The notes under the pieces: model-generated
Told to the model about the DNA's origin: nothing
Seen by the model: only the letters and a program-made list of their open reading frames with translations
Databases searched by the model: none
NCBI RefSeq assembly: GCF_002933855.1
Contig: NZ_BFAQ01000047.1
Location: forward strand, 1-64,000
Length of the DNA stretch: 64,000 bases
Direction of reading: 5' to 3'
Source of the DNA: Vibrio penaeicida
Lineage (GTDB): Bacteria > Pseudomonadota > Gammaproteobacteria > Enterobacterales > Vibrionaceae
Part shown: positions 17,201 to 24,420 of the stretch, in pieces
Layout: each line of letters opens with the position of its first letter
Numbering within the stretch: the stretch's first letter is position 1
Position numbers and translations under genes: made by a program

Positions 17201-18394
17201 TTAAGTCAGCGCATTCCGTTTGGATTCTAAGAATCGAATAGTGGGTGTATCGGTAGCAAGAGAGATGGCTTTCTCGTAGCTAGTGAGGGCTTTTTCTTTG
17301 TTACCTGTTTGAGCATAGAACTCGGCACGGGCTGCCCATAAAGGTTGAAAGCCAGACCCAATGTGCACTTCGACTTTGTCCAGTTGTTCGAGTGCTTCAT
17401 TAAATCCTAATACATGAGCTAGCACCACAATGTTTGCAACAATGGCACCTGCAGACGGTGCGTATTTCAGTAAAGCAGGGTAGAGTTGGCTTAACGCTCT
17501 CCAATCGGTCTTATTGGTCTGTTTTCTTGCCTGATGAATGGACTGAATAGCGGCTTCAATCTGGAAGCGCCCAACTTCATCCAAATGATAGGCATCTTTC
17601 AGCTTTCGATGAGCGTATTGAGAGAGTGTATCATCCCATAACGTCATATCTTGCTGATCAACAGGGACAAGAACGTCGTTTACAATTCTGGCTTTACAAC
17701 GCGATTGACTCAATGCAATGAGGGCTGCCAACCCTTTCGCTTCAGGGTTCTCTGGCATTAATCCTGTTAACATATCGGCTAGATAAAGAGCCTCCTCTCC
17801 AAAGTTGTCGTTTGGGTCTAGCCAATCGTATGTGTGTAGTGCATAAATGGCTTCAAATATCGCATTTTGACGTTCCCCCAAATGGGAGGGATCTGGGATC
17901 GCAAAGGGTATGCCTGAATGTCGGATTTTGGCTTTTGCGCGTACCAGCTTTTTGGTTAACGCAGCCGGTGAATACATAAAGAGTCGGGCTATGACTTTTG
18001 CCTCAATCCCCAGTACCGTTTGCAGCATGAGAAGTGTATGCAGTTCTGGTGATATGGCGGGGTGCGCACACACCATCATTAGCTCTAATCGTTTGTCGGG
18101 TAACATATTTTCATGTTGATCCATTTCGCATCCCTCTTGTATTTCCGATTCCTCAGGGAATTTAGCAAGTTGACGTTGCCTATCGGTAATGCGATTTTTT
18201 GCCACGGTCATTAGCCACGCTTCAGGGCTTTTAGGGATACCGTTCTCCACCCAATGAGTGAGCGCTTTTTCAAGCGCACCTGCCAAAGCATCTTCTGCCA
18301 AGGCAATATCGTGTGTTCTGGCGGAAAGAAAAGCCAAAAGCTTACCGTATGATTCACGTGCCGCCATTTCGACGGCACGGTATTCGTTATTCAT
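17201..18394 (-). CDS. ECF sigma factor with C-terminal TPR-like extension (ECF42 type)
   Basis: The product is 397 residues, far longer than simple ECF sigma factors. The N terminus carries sigma region 2 (AEDALAGALEKALTHW, PEAWLMTVAKNRITDRQR). Region 4 follows (LLMLQTVLGIEAKVIARLFMYSPAALTKKLVRAKAKI). A roughly 200-residue DUF6596/TPR-like extension ends with AEFYAQTGNKEKALTSYEKAI. This layout matches ECF42 (SigJ-like) factors, which lack a classical anti-sigma factor and are typically encoded beside DGPF/YciI proteins. Exactly such a gene lies 28 nt upstream on the same strand. The C-terminal extension is thought to control activity. It is the last gene of the cluster. Confidence 0.88.
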   Translation of the reverse strand: MNNEYRAVEMAARESYGKLLAFLSARTHDIALAEDALAGALEKALTHWVENGIPKSPEAWLMTVAKNRITDRQRQLAKFPEESEIQEGCEMDQHENMLPDKRLELMMVCAHPAISPELHTLLMLQTVLGIEAKVIARLFMYSPAALTKKLVRAKAKIRHSGIPFAIPDPSHLGERQNAIFEAIYALHTYDWLDPNDNFGEEALYLADMLTGLMPENPEAKGLAALIALSQSRCKARIVNDVLVPVDQQDMTLWDDTLSQYAHRKLKDAYHLDEVGRFQIEAAIQSIHQARKQTNKTDWRALSQLYPALLKYAPSAGAIVANIVVLAHVLGFNEALEQLDKVEVHIGSGFQPLWAARAEFYAQTGNKEKALTSYEKAISLATDTPTIRFLESKRNALT

Positions 18395-18422
18395 AACACC
18401 TCATTGTTCTAAAAATACAGCG

Positions 18423-18776
18423 TTAATAGGTGCCCATAGCAGAAGCACGGATTTCGACTTTACCCACTTTGGCGGCTGGGCATTTTTCTGCCCAAGCTAA
18501 CGCAGCATCTAGGTCCGCCACGTCAACAACGAAGAATCCACCTAATGTCTCTTTTGTTTCTGCAAATGGGCCATCTTGTACATGTTTCTTCCCACCTTTC
18601 ACGCTCAACGTTGTGGCTGTCTCTACAGGTTGGAGCCAATCTGTATCAACAAATACGCCCGCTTTCTGAAGCGATTCTATGTATGCACCGTAAACCTCTT
18701 TTTCGGCCGCCCAGTCTTCAGGTGTCATGTGAGCAATATCAGCGGGATCGGTGTAGAGTAAAAATGTATAGCGCAT
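18423..18776 (-). CDS. YciI-family protein with DGPF motif
   Basis: This 117-residue small alpha-beta barrel protein opens with MRYTFLLYTDP and carries the DGPF motif (HVQDGPFAETKETLGGFFVV) that names the subfamily. It ends with AEIRAS-like strands. DGPF proteins are the typical genetic neighbours and likely targets of ECF42 sigma factors. The sigma gene follows 28 nt downstream in the same direction. The enzymatic activity of the group is not established. A ribosome binding site (GGAGAAC) precedes the ATG. Confidence 0.9.
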   Translation of the reverse strand: MRYTFLLYTDPADIAHMTPEDWAAEKEVYGAYIESLQKAGVFVDTDWLQPVETATTLSVKGGKKHVQDGPFAETKETLGGFFVVDVADLDAALAWAEKCPAAKVGKVEIRASAMGTY

Positions 18777-18822
18777 AATGTTCTCCTTAGATGTTTTGTA
18801 ATGAATATAATCTGGTTTTGAG

Positions 18823-19332
18823 TTAAACGACCCGAGCTAAATTGGTCAGCCCTTTTTCAAAGGTTTTGCCTACCATTTCGTCCATAAATAACCCGAACAC
18901 TCGTGAAATTGGGTTCATCCCTAAATCCATTTTCATTTGCCATGTAACCAAAACGCCATTTTTGTTTGGTTCTGCTTTAATCATTTGTGTAGGTTGTCCC
19001 ATGGCTCCTAAGTTAATGTTGTACTGAACAGAGGTATCCGATATCGACGCCACGGTTTGACTTCCCTTGCCGTCTTTTCCGTTAAAGTGGAAACCAGAGC
19101 CAACACCTGTTTCAGGTCCAAAATGAGTGATTTTCAAATTGGGATCTTCTGACTTATAAGGGTTGAATTGCTGATAGCCACGATTGGAAGACGCTAGTTC
19201 CAGTACTTTTTTGGCACCAGAAGGAAGAAGCGTGTTTCTTTCAACTTTAATATGCCTTGGCAGTAAAAGCGCGCCGACAGACAACAAAATTAAAATGCCT
19301 ATAATCGACATAAAAATAGTAGTAAACGTCAT
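18823..19332 (-). CDS. SRPBCC (START-like) family protein with N-terminal membrane anchor
   Basis: The 169-residue protein has one N-terminal hydrophobic helix (FMSIIGILILLSVGALLLP). A START/polyketide-cyclase-like fold follows: HIKVERNTLLPSGAKKVLELASS, then GVGSGFHFNGKDGKGSQTV and the closing helix GKTFEKGLTNLARVV. Such folds bind hydrophobic ligands, but no specific substrate is suggested. It lies 46 nt upstream of the YciI gene in the same direction as the ECF42 unit, so it is probably part of that operon. AGGAG sits at its start, directly after the stop of a possible 51-codon ORF. Confidence 0.8.
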   Translation of the reverse strand: MTFTTIFMSIIGILILLSVGALLLPRHIKVERNTLLPSGAKKVLELASSNRGYQQFNPYKSEDPNLKITHFGPETGVGSGFHFNGKDGKGSQTVASISDTSVQYNINLGAMGQPTQMIKAEPNKNGVLVTWQMKMDLGMNPISRVFGLFMDEMVGKTFEKGLTNLARVV

Positions 19333-19344
19333 GTTGTTTCTCCT

Positions 19345-19500
19345 TTAATTAACAAACTGTGCGTTAGGTAAAGCAATATTGCTTTCACTCATATGACGAA
19401 CCAGTTTTTCTTCAATGGACATTTTCAAAATAAAAATATTCAACATGCCGTTTATTTTTTCTCGATGGTGGAAACCTTCACGCGTTAAGGCGTGGATCAT
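19345..19500 (-). CDS. Possible small protein or gene remnant upstream of SRPBCC gene
   Basis: An open frame of 51 codons reads MIHALTREGFHH and ends with NIALPNAQFVN just before the AGGAG of the SRPBCC gene. The frame stays open upstream for about 11 further codons without an ATG. Charged, helix-forming composition and tight spacing favour a real small gene. The lack of a visible ribosome binding site argues for a remnant or chance frame. It resembles nothing I recognise. If expressed it would be the first gene of the ECF42 operon. Confidence 0.35.
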   Translation of the reverse strand: MIHALTREGFHHREKINGMLNIFILKMSIEEKLVRHMSESNIALPNAQFVN

Positions 19501-19503
19501 TTG

Positions 19504-19571
19504 AAGCAAACGTTTGTATTTAACAGTGAATCTTAAAATTGCTTAAGTATTAGTCGCGCGAACGTTTGCGT
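19504..19571. promoter_or_regulatory. Two PurR-like boxes upstream of nucleoside transporter
   Basis: The box at 19556-19571 matches the enteric PurR consensus ACGCAAACGTTTGCGT at 14 of 16 positions. The box at 19504-19519 matches at 13 of 16. Their centres are 52 bp apart, about five helical turns, so one LacI-family protein could contact both on the same face. They lie between the divergent SRPBCC gene cluster and the transporter at 19900, which fits control by purines. Confidence 0.55.
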
Positions 19572-19777
19572 ATAAAAATGTGATGAATATCTCAATTTGA
19601 TCTCTATACTTTTCGATCGGTTATAAGCCGAGGCTGATAAATTCATCGTTTTTTCGTTCAAAGCGATGAATTATAAATAACCAATACAAGCCGTCACAAG
19701 GAGTGCTCGATAGGGCAGGTGAATGACCCCAAGGACCGGACCAGCTATTTTTAACTGCTTGTAAAGGTGAACATTCA
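19572..19777 (+). promoter_or_regulatory. Structured-looking 5' leader of nucleoside transporter
   Basis: A possible CRP-like half-conserved site (TGTGA-N6-TCTCA) lies at 19579-19594, with weak promoter-like TTGATC and TTATAA at 19597 and 19621. Downstream, a GC-richer island at about 19691-19745 interrupts AT-rich DNA. It can form TGCTC-GATA-GGGCA (19704-19717) and GGT-GAATG-ACC (19718-19728) hairpins. ACAAGGAG and AAGGA motifs in it resemble CsrA binding sites. I cannot match it to a known riboswitch class. Confidence 0.4.
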
Positions 19778-19888
19778 ATGACTTTTATGTCCTATTCTCC
19801 CTTGGGTTGGTTTCATACCATGCCCAGTCAAACTTGTTTTCTGTATTCCGCTCTGCAATTTAATGCTTCCACTTTTTACTGCCGATAA
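19778..19888 (+). CDS. Leader peptide ORF upstream of nucleoside transporter
   Basis: This 36-codon ORF (starting MTFMSYSPLGWFHTM and ending NASTFYCR) has an excellent ribosome binding site, AAGGTGA, 7 nt before its ATG. It stops 11 nt before the transporter ATG. Its position, the well-spaced Shine-Dalgarno and the preceding folded region suggest translational coupling or attenuation. It is rich in Ser, Phe and aromatic residues, with no run of a single amino acid that would point to classical attenuation. The coding status is inferred from the start signal only. Confidence 0.45.
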   Translation: MTFMSYSPLGWFHTMPSQTCFLYSALQFNASTFYCR

Positions 19889-19899
19889 CAGGAAATCTG

Positions 19900-21108
19900 A
19901 TGACGATTCTATTTAGCCTTTTGGGTGTTTTTACCCTGTTACTTTGTGCGTTTCTTTTTTCTGAAAACCGTAAAGCCATAAACTGGAAAACCGTGTCGCG
20001 AGCTTTGATGCTTCAGGTTGGGTTTGCTGCATTAGTGCTTTATTTCCCATGGGGACAAGCGGCCTTAACAACTTTGAGCAGTGGAGTGTCGAGTTTGCTC
20101 GGTTTTGCCGATGAGGGGATTGCCTTTCTGTTCGGTGACCTTGCCAGTACGGGTTTTATATTTGCGGTTCGAGTTCTGCCGATCATCATTTTCTTCAGTG
20201 CGTTAATCTCGGCGCTGTATTACCTTGGCATTATGCAAAAAGTCATCGAATTTATAGGTGGTGGGATCCAAAAGTTTCTTGGAACAAGCAAAGCAGAATC
20301 GCTCGTTGCGACGGGCAATATCTTCTTGTCTCAAGGAGAATCTCCACTCCTAGTCCGTCCGTTTCTTTCCAAGATGACACGATCAGAATTGTTCGCGGTA
20401 ATGGCGGGCGGTATGGCTTCTGTTGCGGGCAGCGTTTTAGGCGGCTATGCAGGGTTAGGCGTGGAATTGAAATACCTGATCGCGGCGAGTTTCATGGCGG
20501 CACCGGGCAGCTTACTGATGGCAAAGGTTTTGGTGCCAGAGCAAGGAACACCTGCGCAGAACCTTGATGTAGAAATGGACAAAGCTGAGCAAAGTAATGT
20601 GATTGATGCATTGGCGAGTGGCGCTATGAACGGAATGAAAGTCGCCGTTGCGGTAGGAACCATGCTCATCGCTTTTGTCAGTGTGATTGCTATGGTGAAC
20701 ACAGGATTGGAATCGTTAGGAGATTTAGTTGGCTTTGGAGGCATTACCCTCCAAGCTATCTTTGGCTATATCTTTGCGCCGTTAGCATGGGTAATCGGTG
20801 TTCCGGGCAGTGAAGTGCTTGCCGCTGGTTCATATATTGGTCAAAAGGTGGTCATGAATGAATTTGTCGCCTTTATCGACTTTGTAGCAAACAAAGATGC
20901 GCTTTCAGAACATACACAAGTGATTGTCACTTTTGCTTTGTGTGGTTTTGCGAATATTGGTTCAATTGCCATTCAGCTGGGTTCTATTGGTGTTATTGCG
21001 CCAGAGAGACGTTCCGAAGTGGCGAATTTGGGCTTTAAAGCGGTATTGGCTGGTACGTTGGCAAACCTAATGAGTGCGTGTTTAGCGGGTTTCTTTATAT
21101 TGCTTTAG
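19900..21108 (+). CDS. Concentrative nucleoside transporter (CNT/NupC family)
   Basis: The 402-residue inner-membrane carrier closely follows the architecture of Vibrio cholerae vcCNT. It opens with SENRKAINWKTVSRAL, then FIFAVRVLPIIIFFSALISALYYLGIMQ, GTSKAESLVATGNIFL, and FALCGFANIGSIAIQLGSIG near the end. Ribose-contacting residues (Glu in GVPGSEV, Asn and Ser in FANIGS) are kept. The nucleobase motif reads SQGESP instead of the GQTEAP of vcCNT, which suggests a different, perhaps purine-leaning, base preference. It imports nucleosides with sodium or protons. Two PurR-like boxes upstream and a terminator at 21158 frame it as a single-gene unit with its leader ORF. Confidence 0.92.
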   Translation: MTILFSLLGVFTLLLCAFLFSENRKAINWKTVSRALMLQVGFAALVLYFPWGQAALTTLSSGVSSLLGFADEGIAFLFGDLASTGFIFAVRVLPIIIFFSALISALYYLGIMQKVIEFIGGGIQKFLGTSKAESLVATGNIFLSQGESPLLVRPFLSKMTRSELFAVMAGGMASVAGSVLGGYAGLGVELKYLIAASFMAAPGSLLMAKVLVPEQGTPAQNLDVEMDKAEQSNVIDALASGAMNGMKVAVAVGTMLIAFVSVIAMVNTGLESLGDLVGFGGITLQAIFGYIFAPLAWVIGVPGSEVLAAGSYIGQKVVMNEFVAFIDFVANKDALSEHTQVIVTFALCGFANIGSIAIQLGSIGVIAPERRSEVANLGFKAVLAGTLANLMSACLAGFFILL

Positions 21109-21157
21109 TAGAGCCAGAGGGACAAAGGGTACTTAAGTACGCAATTTGTTGATTTTT

Positions 21158-21190
21158 AAAGGGCTGGGGTTTTCTCAGCCCTTTTATTTT
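21158..21190 (+). terminator. Intrinsic terminator after nucleoside transporter
   Basis: A 9-bp stem, AAAGGGCTG paired with CAGCCCTTT, is followed by T-rich sequence. It starts 50 nt after the transporter stop. Confidence 0.88.
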
Positions 21191-21205
21191 TGTACCTTGA
21201 GATAC

Positions 21206-21276
21206 TATACCCAAGTAACCTCAAGATGCTCGGTTCAGCGGCTCTGAATCCTGCATCTTGAGGTCACTTGGGTATA
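21206..21276. repeat. Full copy of a Vibrio-type intergenic palindrome
   Basis: Two 24-bp arms (21206-21229 and 21253-21276) are inverted copies with one mismatch. They contain ACCCAAGT and CTCAAGATGC on the left and the mirror on the right, separated by 23 nt. Repeats of this type are scattered between genes in many Vibrio genomes. Degenerate half copies occur in this window near 13597, 33126 and 50472. No transposase is linked, so it may be a non-autonomous element or a folded RNA processing site. Confidence 0.8.
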
Positions 21277-21309
21277 TGAATAGCATTATTAGCAGAATAA
21301 AGGACAAAA

Positions 21310-21747
21310 ATGAAAATACGGACATTTAAGGATTCTGATAAACAGAGAGTCATTGAATTATGGAATGCCTGTGGATTGGTTGTACCGTGGAATGATCCCA
21401 GTAAAGACATAGACATAAAAGTTGCTCATGACCGCGAGTTATTTTTGGTGTTAGAGCAAGATGGTCAAATTACCGCAAGTGTGATGGGCGGGTATGAAGG
21501 GCATCGAGGTTGGGCTAATTACTTAGCGGTGGACCCAATTTTTCAGGGCAGTGGGGCAGGAAAAGCGCTAATGGATGCGCTGGAAGAAAAGCTTTTAGCG
21601 AAAGGTTGCCCTAAAATTAACCTCCAAATCAGAAGCACCAATGAGAAGGTGATCGCCTTTTACAAACACTTGGGTTATGCGGTGGATGAGTCAGTGAGTA
21701 TGGGTAAAAGGCTGGATGGCGTTGTGGTAAACAAATCGCCTAGTTAG
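21310..21747 (+). CDS. ypeA: GNAT acetyltransferase, YpeA type
   Basis: The 145-residue protein matches the E. coli YpeA pattern over its length: VIELWNACGLVVPWNDPSKDI, then VMGGYEGHRGWANYLAV, QGSGAGKALMDALEEKL (the acetyl-CoA pyrophosphate loop) and the C-terminal GYAVDESVSMGKRL. GNAT enzymes transfer acetyl groups from acetyl-CoA; the YpeA substrate is unknown. AAAGGAC precedes the ATG at 21310. The 3' end overlaps the convergent cobalamin-adenosyltransferase-like gene by 8 bp. Confidence 0.85.
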   Translation: MKIRTFKDSDKQRVIELWNACGLVVPWNDPSKDIDIKVAHDRELFLVLEQDGQITASVMGGYEGHRGWANYLAVDPIFQGSGAGKALMDALEEKLLAKGCPKINLQIRSTNEKVIAFYKHLGYAVDESVSMGKRLDGVVVNKSPS

Positions 21748-22279
21748 CTTTTGGTTTACCGTAACTGGCGCTAACAAATTCACGTTCTTCAACGGCTTTT
21801 TCTTTGTTTTCATACGCAGCCAACGCGTAAAGCGTATTGGCAAGCAAGTTGGCGTAGCGAAATAAAATCGGAGCAGGAGAGCGTTTCCCGTGATGCTCAA
21901 TTGCGACTAAAGCACGTACCGTTTTCTTCGCTTGGCACCTTGCCAAATGAAGTTCAGCGGACGTGTTTGAACCCCCAGGTAAAACGAACCCTTTGAAACC
22001 GCCGTCTAATTGATCTCTTAAGTGATGATAGTCGGTTTTCAGTTCATCAATTTGGGATTCGTGTATGGCTATTTTGCCTCTAACCGATCCATTTAAATGG
22101 TAGATATTGGGCTGCATTCGTTCAAGAATCTCCCTTGTAACGGGCTCAATATCCATCGTTAAAAGCAACCCAACCCGACAACACAGATCGTCGGCAGCTA
22201 TCTCAAAGTCGCAAGTGGGATTGTCTTCGTAAATAAAGGGGTAACAGAATTCATCCCAGTCTTTGCTGATCGGCTTCAT
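21740..22279 (-). CDS. Divergent PduO-type cobalamin adenosyltransferase-like protein
   Basis: This 179-residue helical protein carries the C-terminal PduO/MMAB signature FVLPGGSNTSAELHLARCQAKKTVRALVAI in pieces (residues about 107-136). A helix resembling the conserved YLNRLSDLLF segment, here ILFRYANLLANTLYALA, follows. The N-terminal ATP-binding GDxGxT motif of true enzymes is absent. The catalytic arginine and glutamate of the HxxR...CRRAER helix are replaced by KK and V. It therefore probably keeps the five-helix fold but may have lost ATP:cob(I)alamin transfer activity. No cobalamin genes are nearby. Confidence 0.6.
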   Translation of the reverse strand: MKPISKDWDEFCYPFIYEDNPTCDFEIAADDLCCRVGLLLTMDIEPVTREILERMQPNIYHLNGSVRGKIAIHESQIDELKTDYHHLRDQLDGGFKGFVLPGGSNTSAELHLARCQAKKTVRALVAIEHHGKRSPAPILFRYANLLANTLYALAAYENKEKAVEEREFVSASYGKPKAN

Positions 22280-22371
22280 GGTGTTTCCAGTGCTTAAAGT
22301 CTACAAATCTTAGGATCGGAAGACCCTGTAACAAGCGCTCTAAAGTATCATCAAATTTGTTTAACGTCAGG

Positions 22372-23535
22372 TTATTGGGAGGTAGAAGTTACTTCGTTAA
22401 GATCTTTCGGTTCAAGCCCATAGGGAAGTGAAGAGAAAACCGAGCTGTGTTGCTGATATTTGGGGGCAGCGTTAGTGCCTTTCCAGTCTAGCAACATAAT
22501 GGCTAGTACATTTCGATGTTCACCACCAGAAAGTGAGACGCTACCTGAAACCGATGGAACCAACCCGGCTTCCAAATTGATGGAAGCTTTGATGGCTTTC
22601 CTTGTCTTTTCAACAACGGGATCATTGTCCAAACCCGCGAGCAAGAATGAAATCCCCACTTCGGCTATCACATCCTCTTTTGCTCTTTCAAGAATAAGCG
22701 AGATATTGCTTCTAAAGTAATCGTAGATCCACTGATGTTCTTTTTCCGAAACTGGATATTGGTAATAGCCTGAGTCTGCAAGGATAATATGAGTCATTCC
22801 ATAAAGCTTGTTGCCAAATTGCTGCCGAGTGAGCTCTGAATCCTTTTCATCTGGATAAGTTTCACGGAAGCTCTTAATGAATTCTGCAACCACATCTTGT
22901 TCACCAAGCTGACGAAGCCAATACACCTGATTCGCAAGTTGTGCTGCCCACGCCTCAATCATGGTCGAATTGGTCGCGTATTTCTTAAAATCAAAACGGC
23001 GAATAATAGATCTAAGCTTGGCGTCTGCTTTATGTTGCAGCCCATATTCATTTGCCCGTGCCATAGAACCAAGAAGACCGACGCCAAGGTACATATATTC
23101 TGGCATCATTTTGGTAGCGTTAAACCTGCGTAAACTGCGTTCATCGCTATCATCGAGGTAACGAGAAAGCCTCTGAATAGAGTACTCGTGAATTTGCTCT
23201 GGCGTATGTACCTCTTCACTAAAGCGATTGAGTTTACTGGCTACGCGCGCGAGGTCGCTCCAAATGGCATATTTGTATTGTGGGTCCAATGTTTGGCGGT
23301 ACATTCGTAACCCAAAATGCCCTTCTTTGAACGGCGACAAGGTATAGAGTTGCTTCTGATAGGTCGTCTTAATCAATCCAGCAGAGGCGGAATAGCTTAA
23401 GTCGTCGAGTGCGCTTTGCTTTGTGATATCACTTTGAGCTTCAGTGTGATTAGACAAATCGAAAGCATCTGCTGAGTGCGACTGAGTTGCGAAAATGAAC
23501 GATGTTATCAAGAGGGTGGGAGCAAGTAATTTCAT
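22372..23535 (-). CDS. Exported helical protein, possible DUF3541 family
   Basis: The 387-residue product has a signal peptide (MKLLAPTLLITSFIFATQSHSADA). The long alpha-helical body shows alternating helix pairs, for example YAIWSDLARVASKLNRF, EAWAAQLANQVYWLRQLG and EHQWIYDYFRSNISLIL. A Gly/Ser-rich stretch near residue 335 (VPSVSGSVSLSGGEHRN) interrupts it. It looks like the DUF3541 proteins seen in Vibrio, whose function is unknown, but I assign this from memory of sequence style only. It is likely periplasmic. It is a single gene with no obvious ribosome binding site. Confidence 0.5.
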   Translation of the reverse strand: MKLLAPTLLITSFIFATQSHSADAFDLSNHTEAQSDITKQSALDDLSYSASAGLIKTTYQKQLYTLSPFKEGHFGLRMYRQTLDPQYKYAIWSDLARVASKLNRFSEEVHTPEQIHEYSIQRLSRYLDDSDERSLRRFNATKMMPEYMYLGVGLLGSMARANEYGLQHKADAKLRSIIRRFDFKKYATNSTMIEAWAAQLANQVYWLRQLGEQDVVAEFIKSFRETYPDEKDSELTRQQFGNKLYGMTHIILADSGYYQYPVSEKEHQWIYDYFRSNISLILERAKEDVIAEVGISFLLAGLDNDPVVEKTRKAIKASINLEAGLVPSVSGSVSLSGGEHRNVLAIMLLDWKGTNAAPKYQQHSSVFSSLPYGLEPKDLNEVTSTSQ

Positions 23536-23745
23536 GTCGCATTTTTATAGTGTTATTTATATTGGAGCGAATATACCGCTGCTGTGATTGGTATAAGTCC
23601 GGTGAATGTTAGTTTTATCTATTAGTTTTCATTTCTATGCACCTCGGAAATTGCTCTTTTGGGTATAAAAGATATCGCGGTATTAACTTGGTGCTATTAC
23701 AAGGTTTGTTAGCCTGAAAGCAGAGAGATTAGGAAGGAGTTTTCT

Positions 23746-24306
23746 ATGACAAGTTTTCAGGTTCATCCGTCTTTACATGAAGTATTGGGAGAAGAGCAAA
23801 CCTACTTTGAAGTGGCTTGTATCGCCTTGTTTGCCACATTGGGGACTTGGCTAATTTACACGTCGTACTATTTTCCGAATATTGCCGAGGGTAGGGGACT
23901 CATTGCGACTATCGTTGGCTTCATCATCGTGGCTGATGTTCTAGCTGGCTGTATTGCTAATTTTAGCCGAGGAACAAACAATTACTATGCGAGCAAACCT
24001 AAAGCGCGGATAGTTTTCATTATTAGCCACGTTCACATCCTACTTATTGCTTGGTTGTTGGAAGGCCCCCTTATAGAAGCGGGCATCGTCTGGGCATTTA
24101 CTATCGGTTTCGCCACAGTTGTGAATCGCTTTGCTGGAAGCTCGTATCAAACATTTATTGGTGCCACCGTCATGTGTGTGGGGTTATTGTTGCTACCACT
24201 TCTTCAACTTCCAAATTGGATGGCGATTGTCAGTGCCTTATTTATGTTAAAAGTGGTGTATAGCTTTGGTGTGAACCATTACACGAGATTTAATCAGAGC
24301 ACTTGA
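23746..24306 (+). CDS. Polytopic membrane protein, unknown function
   Basis: The product is 186 residues with about six hydrophobic segments, for example VACIALFATLGTWLIY, ATIVGFIIVADVLAGCI, IVFIISHVHILLIAWLL and IGATVMCVGLLLLPLL. An HVH pair lies in the third helix. A strong ribosome binding site, AAGGAG, precedes the ATG. No family is recognised. It is followed by the two-site operator of the TetR gene but has its own promoter region, so co-regulation is uncertain. Confidence 0.6.
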   Translation: MTSFQVHPSLHEVLGEEQTYFEVACIALFATLGTWLIYTSYYFPNIAEGRGLIATIVGFIIVADVLAGCIANFSRGTNNYYASKPKARIVFIISHVHILLIAWLLEGPLIEAGIVWAFTIGFATVVNRFAGSSYQTFIGATVMCVGLLLLPLLQLPNWMAIVSALFMLKVVYSFGVNHYTRFNQST

Positions 24307-24337
24307 TCTGAACTCTGTGACAACGGTCTAAGAAAAG

Positions 24338-24388
24338 ATAGGACACTTGTCCTATTTTATTTCTTTGCAATTAGGTCAACTGTCCTAT
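24338..24388. promoter_or_regulatory. Tandem TetR operator sites
   Basis: ATAGGACACTTGTCCTAT (24338-24355) is a perfect palindrome apart from its 2-bp centre. A second site at 24371-24388 repeats the right arm TGTCCTAT exactly and the left arm with two changes. The centres are 33 bp apart, about three helical turns. They lie 33-83 bp upstream of the TetR gene start and are probably its autoregulatory operators. Confidence 0.7.
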
Positions 24389-24420
24389 TTTAGAAAAAAT
24401 AGAGCGGGTTAAGGTGAAAT

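Noticed and set aside
19579..19594. CRP site upstream of the nucleoside transporter
   Set aside because: Only one half is fully conserved (TGTGA with TCTCA). It is kept only as a remark in the leader entry.
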